DNA of 64,000 bases from Rhodococcus sp. SGAir0479 (lineage in GTDB: Bacteria > Actinomycetota > Actinomycetes > Mycobacteriales > Mycobacteriaceae): positions 3,100,001-3,164,000 of the forward strand of contig NZ_CP039432.1 in assembly GCF_005484805.1 (NCBI RefSeq), read 5' to 3'. Positions 1 through 8,557 of this stretch are shown piece by piece. The notes under the pieces were generated by a model. The model saw only the letters and a program-made list of their open reading frames with translations. It was not told the origin of the DNA and ran no database searches. Each line of letters starts with the position of its first letter. Within the stretch, counting starts at the first letter, position 1. The translations under genes and the position numbers were made by a program.

Positions 1-363
1 GGCGTCCACGTCGACCCGGTTGCGGGTGTTGGCCCGGTGGATGTCCCCGGCGACGCGGATGTTGTCGCGCACCGACAGCGACAGGAACAGCTCCAGCCGC
101 TGGAAGGTGCGGGCCAGGCCGCGGTTCGCCCGCTTGGCGGGCGAGAACCGGGTGACGTCGTGCCCGTCGAGCAGGATCTTGCCCGACGACGGCTTCTGCA
201 GGCCGGTGATGGTGTTGAACAGCGTCGTCTTACCGGCACCGTTCGGCCCGATCAGGCCGGTGATGGCGCCGCTCTCGACGGTGATGCTGACGTCGTTGAC
301 GGCGACGTTGCCACCGAACCGCACGGTGATGCCGCGCGTCTCCAGGATGGGGGTGTCAGGCAT
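1..363 (-). CDS. Branched-chain amino acid ABC transporter ATP-binding protein (LivG-type), C-terminus outside window
   Basis: This is the ATPase of an ABC importer. It hydrolyses ATP on the cytoplasmic side to drive uptake through the LivHM permease encoded just upstream. The first 121 residues are visible. They contain the Walker A motif GPNGAGKTT at about residues 39-47 and the Q-loop RTFQR near residue 86. The signature and Walker B motifs lie beyond the window edge. The ATG overlaps the end of the permease gene by 8 bases, so the two are probably translationally coupled. LivG rather than LivF is inferred from the GGNVAVNDVS N-terminus and its position directly after the permease. The substrate is not fixed by sequence. 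Confidence 0.85.
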   Translation of the reverse strand, partial: MPDTPILETRGITVRFGGNVAVNDVSITVESGAITGLIGPNGAGKTTLFNTITGLQKPSSGKILLDGHDVTRFSPAKRANRGLARTFQRLELFLSLSVRDNIRVAGDIHRANTRNRVDVDA

Positions 364-2656
364 GGACGATCGCCTCCTTCGGCGTCGCGGCGATCGACGG
401 CTCACCGAACTGGGTCACCGCGGTGTGCTCGGTCACGCTCGCGGGCAGTTCCAGCTCGCGGTCGAGTTCGGCCAGGCGGTCGGCGGTGTAGGGCTCGTCG
501 ACGCCGATGTCCTCGGGCGACGTGCCGCGACGGGCCGCCGCCTCCTCCTCGCCGAGCACTGCCGCCGGCATCACCATCTGCCCGACGACCGGGAGCATGA
601 ACACCGTGACGATCGCGATCGTCGCGAACCACCAGTTGTCCAGCACGCCGGTGAGTGCGAGGACGTAGGACACCGCCACGACGGCCGCGCCGCCGATGAG
701 CACCGGTACGGCCTTGCGCAGGTGGCGGTAGCCCTCGATGACGTCGTGGACCGCGCCGGACGGGTTCTTGCCGACGCTCATACCGATGAGGGCCGGGCTG
801 ACCGCGGCCAGGTGCCCCATGAAGGTCCACAGTCCTTCGAGTTCCGGCTGACCGGCGGCGAGGTTGTTGAACGACACCATGATCACCGCGAAGCCGACGC
901 CGGCCATGATCCCGCCGAAGAAGGCGCCGGTGACGTAGCCGATGCCCGCGACGACCGTGAGCATCAGGACGGTGAGGCTGATCATGATCGAGAAGTTCTC
1001 GTTCGAGACCGCGCCGATGGCACTGGACATCAGGATGCCGCCGAGCCCTGCGATGCCGGCCGAGAGCATGAACACGCTCAGCTTCAGCTTGACGAGGTTC
1101 TGTCCGAGCATCGCCGAGGCGGCCGGGCTGTCCTTCATGGCCGCGAGCCGGCGGCCGTAGCCGCTGTTGCGCAGCGCGATGACGCCGATGGCGAGAACCA
1201 CGAACAGCGCGGTGGCTGTCATGAGGAACGCCGTCTGGTTGCTCAGGTCCAGCGGGCCGATCTTGATCGGCGGAATGACGAGCGAACCGCCGGTGAAGAT
1301 CGAGAACTTGACCCCGAACAGTTCGTGTTCGGTGGTGTCGCGCAGCACCATGTTGCTGAGGAAGACACCGAACGCCATCGTCGCGAGCGCGAGGTACAGA
1401 CCGCGCAGCCGCAGCGCCGGCAGCGCGACGAGGCCACCGATGACCGCGGCCGCCAGCGTGCCGAGGATAAGGCCCCAGAGGTTCATCCGGGCCGCGAGTC
1501 CGGTCCCGGAGATTCCGAAGTGGAACGCCACGATCGTGGAGATCGCGCCGAACGACACCGCCGCCAGGTTCATCTCGCCGGCGTAGCCGGTGAGCAGGGT
1601 CAGCGACAGCGCGATGATCGCGAACGAGACCCCCAGGGTCAGCGTGGTGATCGCGGACTCGACCATCAGCAGGCGGACCAGGTAGACGATCACGATCAGA
1701 GCGACGCCCCAGGCCACGGCCTTGCGCACCGACGGCACCGAGTACCGCTCCCGGGTGCGGACCGCGGCGCCGCGCAGGCGGTCGTGCGGCAGCACGATGA
1801 GGACGACGAACAGCGCGATCATCGGCAGCGAGACGCGCAGGTTGGACGTCCACGTCCACTCGGCCGGGAAGTAGCCGAGCACGTACGTCCCGGCGAGGCC
1901 CAGCACGATCGCACCGACGAACGTGCGCGGAATGCTGCGCAGGCGACCGAACATGGCCGCCGCGAACGCGTCGATGACCAGCAGCGTGAGCATGTTGGCC
2001 TCGAGCGTGCCGCCGCTGATCGGGGTGACGAGGATGCCGGCGAGCACGGCCAGCGTGGAACCGAGCGCCCACGAGAACGCCGCGATGCGTTCGGGGTTGT
2101 GCCCGTTGAGCCGCAGCAGGTCCGGGTCGTCGACGACACCGCGCATCGAGACGCCGACGCGGGTGCGGGTGAACAGGAAGCGCAGGCCGACGGCGATGAG
2201 CACCGCGACGACCAGGCAGATGATCTCGTGCGTGTGGATGGTGGCGCCGAAGAACGAGAACCGGCTCTCGTCGCCGAAGAACATCTTCATCGTGCGGGGA
2301 TCTTCGGGATGCCAGAACCACTGGGAGAGCGAGAGCATGCCGAGCATGATCGACACCGTGACGACGATCTTGGTGACCTCGGCGGTGTCACGGAGACCGC
2401 GCATGATCAGGGCGTACAGCAGCAGGCCCATGAGCGGCCCGGCCACGCCGACGGTGATGATCAGTGCCACCGGCGTGGGCAGCTCCCAGCCGTACTTGAG
2501 CTGCCAGAAGAGGAAGGCGCCGAGCATCGCCTGCGCGCCGTGCGCGAAGTTGAAGATGCCGGACGTGTTGTAGGTGAGCACCAGCCCGGAGGCGGCGATT
2601 GCGTACACCGAGCCCAGGACCAGACCCAGGATCGTGAACGTCACGAATGTGTCCAT
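356..2656 (-). CDS. Fused LivH-LivM branched-chain amino acid/amide ABC permease
   Basis: This 766-residue integral membrane protein is the permease of the importer. Residues 1 to about 290 match the LivH half (start MDTFVTFTILGLVLGSVYAI). The second half, from about residue 310, is LivM-like (LTLLTGYAGEMNLAAVSFGA, followed by the cytoplasmic loop ALRNSGYGRRLAAMKDSPAA). Most relatives encode the two halves as separate genes of about 300 and 350 residues. The start was placed at the ATG preceded by AGAGGG. A longer in-frame version would extend into the hairpin upstream. The cytoplasmic tail of about 60 residues is acidic and has no recognisable domain. Confidence 0.88.
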   Translation of the reverse strand: MDTFVTFTILGLVLGSVYAIAASGLVLTYNTSGIFNFAHGAQAMLGAFLFWQLKYGWELPTPVALIITVGVAGPLMGLLLYALIMRGLRDTAEVTKIVVTVSIMLGMLSLSQWFWHPEDPRTMKMFFGDESRFSFFGATIHTHEIICLVVAVLIAVGLRFLFTRTRVGVSMRGVVDDPDLLRLNGHNPERIAAFSWALGSTLAVLAGILVTPISGGTLEANMLTLLVIDAFAAAMFGRLRSIPRTFVGAIVLGLAGTYVLGYFPAEWTWTSNLRVSLPMIALFVVLIVLPHDRLRGAAVRTRERYSVPSVRKAVAWGVALIVIVYLVRLLMVESAITTLTLGVSFAIIALSLTLLTGYAGEMNLAAVSFGAISTIVAFHFGISGTGLAARMNLWGLILGTLAAAVIGGLVALPALRLRGLYLALATMAFGVFLSNMVLRDTTEHELFGVKFSIFTGGSLVIPPIKIGPLDLSNQTAFLMTATALFVVLAIGVIALRNSGYGRRLAAMKDSPAASAMLGQNLVKLKLSVFMLSAGIAGLGGILMSSAIGAVSNENFSIMISLTVLMLTVVAGIGYVTGAFFGGIMAGVGFAVIMVSFNNLAAGQPELEGLWTFMGHLAAVSPALIGMSVGKNPSGAVHDVIEGYRHLRKAVPVLIGGAAVVAVSYVLALTGVLDNWWFATIAIVTVFMLPVVGQMVMPAAVLGEEEAAARRGTSPEDIGVDEPYTADRLAELDRELELPASVTEHTAVTQFGEPSIAATPKEAIVHA

Positions 2657-2691
2657 CTGCGAACCCTCTGAAAAATTCAGTCGGGATGGAC

Positions 2692-2723
2692 GCGGCGCCC
2701 CCAGCGGTGGCTCGGGGCGCCGC
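2692..2723 (-). terminator. Intercistronic hairpin between binding-protein and permease genes
   Basis: A perfect 10-base inverted repeat (GCGGCGCCCC at 2692-2701 and GGGGCGCCGC at 2714-2723) has a 12-base loop. Reading the minus strand, it follows the binding-protein gene and precedes the permease start. A TTTTT run comes about 20 bases after the stem. Such hairpins commonly stabilise or partly terminate the message so that the binding protein is made in excess of the permease. That role is inferred here. Confidence 0.6.
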
Positions 2724-2790
2724 ATTCATCGGTCGGATCGAAACTGCCGGGCGGACGGGAACCTGTGGGTGACGCCCGCCCGGCCCTGGA

Positions 2791-4209
2791 TCAAGCCTTC
2801 GGCGTGATCACGTTCGGGTTCAGGTACTTGGTGGAGATGCGGTCGGCGTTGAGCTCCGTGCCCCACGTCGACTTGTCGGTCTTGACCAGGTACTGCGCAT
2901 CGCACTTGAACTCGCCGCTGTCGGCCGGGAACGCCTGCGAGTAGTCCGCGCCCTTGATCTTGACCACCAGGCCGCACTCGGCCGGCACGTTCTTGCCCGG
3001 GTCGCTCGGGGCGTGGAGACCGCCGCCGTCCCACTCGTGGATCTGGGAGAGCTCGTCGATCATGCACTGACGGGTCAGGTCCGAGCCGCACTCCTTGGCC
3101 GCGGTGGCCCACAGCAGGAAGGACGACGTGGACTGCATGCCCAGGAGCGCGGTCTTGCCGCCCTGGGCGGTGACGAGATCCTTGTACTGCTTGACGGCGG
3201 GCACGTTGTCGTTCTCGAGCATCTGGAACGTCATGCCGGCGTTGAGGTTGTCGAGCAGGCCGGTGTCCTTGTTGAACGACTGGACGGCGTTGGCGTACCA
3301 GGTGGCCTCGCCGAAGATGATCGGATCGACACCGACCTGGTCGACGGCCTTGAAGAAGTTGAACTCGGCCGGGACCGGCGAACGCGAGGTCCACAGACCC
3401 TTGGCGCCGCAGGCCTTGATCTTCTCCGCGAACGGCACGTAGCTGGCCTCACCCTCGTAGTTGAGGGTCACGCCGCAGTCCTTGAGGTTGAAGCCCGCGG
3501 CCTCGGCCAACGACCGGGTCTTGGTGAGCGACGTGATGATCGTCGGCATCGTGGAGCCGACGAGCGTGAAGTCGTTCTTCAGGTCGGGGTGCATCTCGCC
3601 CATCTGGAACCAGGCGGAGGCGTTGGCGATGTCGACCGGGAACGGCACGCCCTGGTACGTCATCGGACCGTTGGCGGCGTCCGGGGAGACGGTGAAGCCG
3701 GGGACGGCGGCCATGTTGCAGGCCACGCGCGTCTGCTCCGACGTCTGGTCCATCGCGAATCCGTGGCCGACCATCATGAACTGGCTACGGCACGCCTCCT
3801 GCATGACCGAGTTGGCCTGCGTCATGGCGGCGTCGTAGTCGGTGCCCACGATCTTGCGGCCGTTGATGCCGCCCTGCTCGTTGCACCAGTCGATCATGGC
3901 GGAGACGGCGTCGGACATCTCCTTGTTCAGGCCCGGGCTCTTGGCGTAGCCGCGGTCGTCGCCGTAGCCGATCTTGATGTCGGTGTCGGTGACGCCCTGA
4001 TCCGTGGCGCCCTTGGCGTCACCCTCGCCGCACGGGGAATCCAGGGTGCCGAACTTCTGGCCGGTGGCGGACGCCGACGAGGTCGTGGCGCCGGAATCGC
4101 CGCTACCGGGGACGACGGCGTCGCCGCTTCGATCGCCCGAACACGCCGAAACCAGGGCAGCCGTCGCGGCGAGCGCCACGACGAGCTTGGCTGTCTTCTT
4201 GCTCTTCAC
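2791..4209 (-). CDS. ABC transporter substrate-binding lipoprotein (Leu/Ile/Val-binding family)
   Basis: This 472-residue extracytoplasmic binding protein of the type I periplasmic-binding fold would capture the solute for the LivHM permease. Its N-terminus is a lipoprotein signal: basic MKSKKTAK, a hydrophobic stretch, then LVSAC with the lipidated Cys at residue 23. A Ser/Thr/Gly-rich linker follows. The mature domain begins near TDTDIKIGYGDD, and the GDDRGYAKSPG and DWCNEQGGINGRKI stretches are typical of the family. It is first in the operon, 134 bases before the permease, and is separated from it by a hairpin. The ligand could be a branched-chain amino acid, an amide or another small organic solute. 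Confidence 0.85.
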   Translation of the reverse strand: MKSKKTAKLVVALAATAALVSACSGDRSGDAVVPGSGDSGATTSSASATGQKFGTLDSPCGEGDAKGATDQGVTDTDIKIGYGDDRGYAKSPGLNKEMSDAVSAMIDWCNEQGGINGRKIVGTDYDAAMTQANSVMQEACRSQFMMVGHGFAMDQTSEQTRVACNMAAVPGFTVSPDAANGPMTYQGVPFPVDIANASAWFQMGEMHPDLKNDFTLVGSTMPTIITSLTKTRSLAEAAGFNLKDCGVTLNYEGEASYVPFAEKIKACGAKGLWTSRSPVPAEFNFFKAVDQVGVDPIIFGEATWYANAVQSFNKDTGLLDNLNAGMTFQMLENDNVPAVKQYKDLVTAQGGKTALLGMQSTSSFLLWATAAKECGSDLTRQCMIDELSQIHEWDGGGLHAPSDPGKNVPAECGLVVKIKGADYSQAFPADSGEFKCDAQYLVKTDKSTWGTELNADRISTKYLNPNVITPKA

Positions 4210-4665
4210 GGTCGGTGTTTCTCCTTCTCAGTGCCCGAGAGGCCGGGCCGGGGTCGAACAACAGATCGAAAACCTGGTCGGACCTGCGGATCTACCGCTC
4301 CTCCGCGCACCGAACCCGGCGTTTCGCAAAAACTTGGTAAAGCAAGTGATTTCTTTAGGTAAAGAACATCGGAAACGACTGTCCCGACCGCCGCCGCTTC
4401 CCCGTCACCGACCCTGCCGAGCTCCGATCACCGGTCCACCAGCACTCCCGGTGGCGAGGACCGTAACGAGCATCACAGTCGGCTCCGGGGGTGGGTCTCG
4501 GTGAGTGGGACAACCCGGTGATGTCGGCCACAGGACGTCGAAATGGTGAGTGTTCACACACCTCGGAAACCGTCGTTCGAGGTGATGGGACGATGCGGCG
4601 CGGTACCCGGTCGGTTCACCGGACGCTCGCTGTACTTTTACGCGTTCGATACGCACAATTCGCAT
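4210..4665. promoter_or_regulatory. Divergent intergenic region between the binding-protein gene and the phosphate permease
   Basis: This 456-base region has no convincing gene. It must hold promoters in both directions. An A/T-rich patch at about 4325-4370 contains a direct repeat GGTAAAG (4336-4342 and 4358-4364), whose copies are spaced 22 bases apart, about two helical turns. This is a plausible regulator site for the importer. Nearer the permease lies an inverted repeat, CACCTCG (4559-4565) and CGAGGTG (4578-4584), with a 12-base loop. Neither matches an operator I can name. Confidence 0.45.
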
Positions 4666-5886
4666 GTGACCGCAGAGCTCGTCGTTCTCTTGGTGGTGGT
4701 CCTCACCGCCCTCGCTTTCGACTTCACGAACGGCTTCCACGACACCGGAAACGCGATGGCCACCTCCATCGCCACCGGCGCACTACGACCGAAGGTCGCG
4801 GTGGCACTGTCGGCAACCCTCAACCTGATCGGCGCCTTCCTGTCCGTGGAGGTCGCCGCGACCGTCGCCAAGGGCGTCGTCAATCTCCAGTCGGTGAGCG
4901 GTGAAGCGCTGCTGCTCATCGTGTTCGCCGGCCTCGTCGGCGGCATCCTGTGGAACCTGGCCACCTGGCTGTTCGGGCTGCCGTCGAGCTCGTCCCACGC
5001 CCTGTTCGGCGGCCTGATCGGCGCCGCGATCGCGTCGATCGGAATGAGCGGCGTCGAATGGAGCGGGGTGCTCGGGAAGGTGATCATCCCGGCGCTGCTG
5101 TCCCCGGTCGTCGCCGCGCTCGTCGCGATGGTCGGCACCAAGCTCATCTACCGGATCAGCCGGGACGTCCCGGAGGGCACCAAGGGGCGCGGGTTCCGGA
5201 TCGGCCAGGTCGGCACGGCATCGCTGGTGTCGCTGGCCCACGGCACCAACGACGCGCAGAAGACGATGGGCGTGATCTTCCTGGCGCTGGTGGCGCACGG
5301 GACCATCTCCGCCGACGCCGAGATGCCGTTCTGGGTCAAGCTCAGCTGCGCGGTCGCGATCGCGCTCGGGACGTACCTGGGCGGCTGGCGGATCATCCGC
5401 ACCCTGGGCAAGGGTCTGGTCGAGATCGCTGCCCCGCAGGGCATGGCGGCCGAGTCGTCGTCCGCGGCGATCATCCTGACCTCGAGCCACTTCGGTCTGC
5501 CGCTGTCGACCACGCACGTCGCGACCGGGTCGATCCTCGGCACCGGCCTGGGCCGCAAGGGCGCCGAGGTTCGCTGGGGCGTCGCGGGACGGATGGCGGT
5601 CGCGTGGCTGATCACCCTGCCCTCCGCCGGCATCGTGGGCGCGATCTGCTGGGCCGTCGCCCACCTGATCGGCGGCCTACCCGGAATCCTCGTCGTCTTC
5701 GCGCTTCTGCTGGCGCTCGCCGCCTTCATGTACATGCGCTCGCGCCGCGAACCGGTCGATCCCGGGAACGTCAACGCCGAGTGGGAGGGCGGCCTGGCCC
5801 CGGGCGCCGAGGCCGCGCCCACCCCGTCGCCGACCGGGGCCGACCACGACGCCGGCGCCGACCGAACCGCCAGCAACAACACCTGA
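4666..5886 (+). CDS. pitA: Low-affinity inorganic phosphate permease, PiT family
   Basis: This 406-residue membrane protein takes up phosphate, usually as a metal-phosphate complex, with protons. The duplicated PiT signatures are visible as NGFHDTGNAMATS near the N-terminus and LAHGTNDAQKTMG in the middle. The C-terminal repeat STTHVATGSILG is also present. The start is placed at a GTG that puts the first helix TAELVVLLVVVLTALAF directly at the N-terminus. No clear ribosome-binding site precedes it, so a leaderless message is possible. A longer frame back to 4543 exists but adds a non-conserved basic tail. It heads an operon with four downstream genes, in the same order as Rv0545c-Rv0542c. 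Confidence 0.85.
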   Translation: MTAELVVLLVVVLTALAFDFTNGFHDTGNAMATSIATGALRPKVAVALSATLNLIGAFLSVEVAATVAKGVVNLQSVSGEALLLIVFAGLVGGILWNLATWLFGLPSSSSHALFGGLIGAAIASIGMSGVEWSGVLGKVIIPALLSPVVAALVAMVGTKLIYRISRDVPEGTKGRGFRIGQVGTASLVSLAHGTNDAQKTMGVIFLALVAHGTISADAEMPFWVKLSCAVAIALGTYLGGWRIIRTLGKGLVEIAAPQGMAAESSSAAIILTSSHFGLPLSTTHVATGSILGTGLGRKGAEVRWGVAGRMAVAWLITLPSAGIVGAICWAVAHLIGGLPGILVVFALLLALAAFMYMRSRREPVDPGNVNAEWEGGLAPGAEAAPTPSPTGADHDAGADRTASNNT

Positions 5887-5899
5887 GAGGAGACGGCCC

Positions 5900-6163
5900 A
5901 TGGACACCGTGACGAAGACCGCCGACGCGTTGTGGCAGGTCGTTCTCGTGGGACTGCTGTTCGGAGCGGGCCTGCCCGCCGTCTTCGCGCTGGGGCTGAA
6001 GTCCCTGGCAGCGGGCACGGGGTCCGGCGCCGACGGTTCACCGTCGACCGCGGGAAAGATCGGCGCCGTGGCGTGCTTCGCCGTTGTGCTGATCGCGATC
6101 GCCGCGGGGATACTGATGTTGATGTGGAAGTTCCTGACCACGACCTTCGGCATCGCCTCCTGA
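5900..6163 (+). CDS. Small membrane protein encoded next to pitA
   Basis: An 87-residue protein with two predicted transmembrane helices (about residues 11-36 and 55-80) is separated by a Gly/Ser-rich loop. A strong ribosome-binding site (GAGAGGAGA) lies 13 bases after pitA. Its position matches the small transmembrane protein Rv0544c next to pitA in mycobacteria, so it may be an accessory to phosphate transport. This function is inferred from position only. No catalytic motif is seen. Confidence 0.8.
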   Translation: MDTVTKTADALWQVVLVGLLFGAGLPAVFALGLKSLAAGTGSGADGSPSTAGKIGAVACFAVVLIAIAAGILMLMWKFLTTTFGIAS

Positions 6164-6200
6164 GCCCGGCGGCGGCCCGCCCCGTCGCCACGGCTCCTTC

Positions 6201-6572
6201 GTGAAAGTGATCGCACCGGTGAACACAAAGTTTTCGCTCCGCTCGGTTCTGGACTGGCTCCGGGCGGGCTACCCCGAGGGGATTCCGGCGAAGGACCACT
6301 TCGCACTGCTCGCCGTGCTCGGACGTCGACTGACGGACGAGGAGATCGGCGAGATCATCGAGCTGTCCATCGCGACCGCCCACGAGCACCCGGACCGCCA
6401 CGTCGACTACGACTCGCTCAAGGAGATCATCGCGGGCGTCATCCGCGAGGAGCCCACGGAGGAGGACGTCGCACGCGTCACCGAGCGCCTCGTCGCGGGT
6501 GGTTGGCCGGTCGTCACGGACGACGCCGCCCCCGTCCTCCACGACCAGGAAAATCCGGACGCCCGGGGCTGA
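6201..6572 (+). CDS. DUF3349 family protein, first copy
   Basis: This is a 123-residue small helical protein of the DUF3349 family (Rv0543c-like), of unknown function. The family core is clear: SLRSVLDWLRAGYPEGIP, then LLAVLGRRLTDEEI, and a C-terminal VTERLVAGGWP. The start is a GTG at 6201. It lies 37 bases after the small membrane protein and is followed after 22 bases by a second member of the same family. An acidic tail of about 18 residues is not part of the conserved core. Confidence 0.85.
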   Translation: MKVIAPVNTKFSLRSVLDWLRAGYPEGIPAKDHFALLAVLGRRLTDEEIGEIIELSIATAHEHPDRHVDYDSLKEIIAGVIREEPTEEDVARVTERLVAGGWPVVTDDAAPVLHDQENPDARG

Positions 6573-6594
6573 CGGGCCGAGTTCAGGAGCCACC

Positions 6595-6897
6595 TTGAGC
6601 CTGCCTCCTTTTCTCTCCTCGATCATCGACTGGCTGCGTGCGGGATACCCGAACGGCGTGCCCGAGCAGGACTACGTTCCGCTGTTCGCCCTCCTGACCC
6701 GGCGCCTGTCCGAGGACGAGGTCGACCTCGTCACCGCGGCTCTCGTCGAGCACGGCGACCTCCCGATCTCCAAGACCGACATCCAGGTGCTGATCACCAA
6801 GATCACCAACGAGATGCCGCTCGAGTCCGACGTGGAGCGGGTGCGGTCACATCTGTCCGCGGGCGGCTGGCCGCCGGCCGGCCCGCCGCCGCCCTGA
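6595..6897 (+). CDS. DUF3349 family protein, second copy
   Basis: This is a 100-residue paralogue of the preceding gene. It shares SSIIDWLRAGYPNGVPEQDYVPLFALLTRRLSEDEV-type features and a closing RVRSHLSAGGWPP. The start was set at a TTG because it is preceded at the right distance by CAGGAG; an upstream frame adds a low-complexity tail. Its function is unknown. The tandem pair lies between pitA and menE, suggesting a local duplication of a gene that is single in M. tuberculosis. Confidence 0.8.
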   Translation: MSLPPFLSSIIDWLRAGYPNGVPEQDYVPLFALLTRRLSEDEVDLVTAALVEHGDLPISKTDIQVLITKITNEMPLESDVERVRSHLSAGGWPPAGPPPP

Positions 6898-6938
6898 CCC
6901 CCGGGCCGCCGGCTCCGGCCGCGTGAAAGCATCGAGCG

Positions 6939-8126
6939 GTGCGTCCGCTCCTGCAAGCCCTGCCCGTCCCCCACGGCTCGTCGGTGACCTCGATCCTGCC
7001 GGTACTCGAACGCGTACTCGACGGCGGCGAGCCGCCGCTGCTGCCCGTGCCGGCCGGCGATGCGAAGGAGACGGATCGGCTCACGTCGGCGCTGCGGCCC
7101 GGCCGGCCCGTCGACGACGTCGGTGAGGACGTCGCGCTCGTGATGGCGACCTCCGGCACCACCGGCGTCCCCAAGGGCGCACTGCTCACCGCGCGCGCAC
7201 TGCGGGCCAGCGGGACCGCGACCCACCACCGGCTCGGCGGGCCGGGATCGTGGTTGCTGGCGCTGCCCGCCCACCACATCGCCGGGATGCAGGTGTTGCT
7301 GCGCAGCGTGCTCGCCGGCCGGGCCCCGGTCGTCGTGGACGTCGCGGACGGCTTCGACCCGGGCGAGCTGCCCGCCGCGGTCGCCGCGATGCCCGGGCCG
7401 CGCCGGTACACCTCGCTCGTGCCCACGCAACTGGTCAAGGCCCTCGACCATCCCGCCGGCACCGCGGCGCTGGCGTCCCTCGATGCGGTACTGCTCGGGG
7501 GCGCCGCGACGCCGCCGCCCCTGCTGCGGCGCGCACTGGACGCAGGCATCTCGATCGTCCGCACCTACGGAATGAGCGAGACGTGCGGCGGGTGCGTCTA
7601 CGACGGCGTCCCGCTGGACGGCACCACCGTCCGGCTCGACGACGACTCCCGGGTGGTGATCGGCGGCGCGACGGTTGCCTCCGGGTACCGGGGCCTACCG
7701 GAGCATCCCGCGTTCGCCGAGCCCGGCTGGTTCCGGACCGACGATGCCGGCACCCTCACCGACGGTGTCCTCACCATCCTCGGCCGCCTGGACGAGGCCA
7801 TCTCCACCGGCGGGCTCACCGTCGTCCCCCAGGTGGTCGAGGCGGTCCTGGGCTCCCACCCGGCGGTGCGCGAGTGCGCCGTCCTGGGGGTGCCCGACGA
7901 CCGGCTGGGCCAACGCGTGGTGGCGGTGGTAGTTCCGCGGCCCGGCCCCGCACCCACGGCCGCGGAGCTGCGGGAGCACGTGTCCGCCGCACTCGACGCG
8001 ACGGCGTCGCCCCGTGAGGTGCGGCTGCTCGACGGGCTGCCGGTACGCGGGCCGGGAAAGGTCGACCGCTCCGCGCTCCGCGCGTGGTGGACGGAGGCCC
8101 CGCCCACCGCCGATCCGCGAAATTAG
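6939..8126 (+). CDS. menE: o-Succinylbenzoate-CoA ligase (menaquinone biosynthesis)
   Basis: This 395-residue acyl-CoA synthetase of the ANL superfamily activates o-succinylbenzoate with ATP and CoA, a step to 1,4-dihydroxy-2-naphthoyl-CoA. Motifs seen are the phosphate-binding loop ATSGTTGVPKG (residues 70-80), the YGMSET adenylate motif, and the C-terminal RGPGKVDR with the expected catalytic Lys. It is shorter than the E. coli enzyme at the N-terminus, as is usual in actinobacteria. The GTG start has only a weak ribosome-binding site. It ends the pitA operon, and menA lies 6 kb away, in keeping with the MenE role. Confidence 0.9.
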   Translation: MRPLLQALPVPHGSSVTSILPVLERVLDGGEPPLLPVPAGDAKETDRLTSALRPGRPVDDVGEDVALVMATSGTTGVPKGALLTARALRASGTATHHRLGGPGSWLLALPAHHIAGMQVLLRSVLAGRAPVVVDVADGFDPGELPAAVAAMPGPRRYTSLVPTQLVKALDHPAGTAALASLDAVLLGGAATPPPLLRRALDAGISIVRTYGMSETCGGCVYDGVPLDGTTVRLDDDSRVVIGGATVASGYRGLPEHPAFAEPGWFRTDDAGTLTDGVLTILGRLDEAISTGGLTVVPQVVEAVLGSHPAVRECAVLGVPDDRLGQRVVAVVVPRPGPAPTAAELREHVSAALDATASPREVRLLDGLPVRGPGKVDRSALRAWWTEAPPTADPRN

Positions 8127-8557
8127 TTGAACTACCAATTGAATCGCCGACCACGAACATTCGAGACCGAATCGTTATAAAGAGCCGAGTTCTCCCAGTA
8201 TGTCGGGGTTTGCGCAGATCAATTCCGTTACCGACCGGTAGGGATGTCGGTCCCGCGACGCCGGTTTCCGACGACCCCGGAGCCGTCCCGTTCCGGGGCC
8301 TTGCGGGAAGCCCACGGACGAATGATGCTTCCCACGTGATCTTGAATGTCGAGTACACGGCACCCGATCACCGCGCAGCACACGTGCCGCCGATGACGGG
8401 GTGGCCACTCGCCGCCCACGATCCCGCGCGGCGACCCGGACGTAGGTCGGGGATGTCCGGGCCGCCGCGCGCTCCCCTTCCGTCGGCCGCGCGGGCGGTG
8501 CTCCACCCGGCTCGACGGATCACTCCTCCCCCTACCGCTCGAAAGGGTCACGCCACC
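8127..8557. other. Gene-free region between menE and a secreted-protein gene
   Basis: This 431-base region has no convincing gene on either strand. Its first 60 bases are A/T-rich. They include an 11-base palindrome TAGTTGAACTA (8124-8134) that overlaps the menE stop codon, followed by ACCAATTGAAT. The rest is G/C-rich and presumably carries the promoter of the secreted-protein gene. No terminator with a T-run is visible after menE. Confidence 0.5.

Noticed and set aside
20-2671. An 883-codon open frame on the plus strand opposite the fused permease
   Set aside because: It is antisense to a clear membrane permease, is rich in Arg/Asp/His/Gly as expected of a GC-rich shadow frame, and shows no domain.
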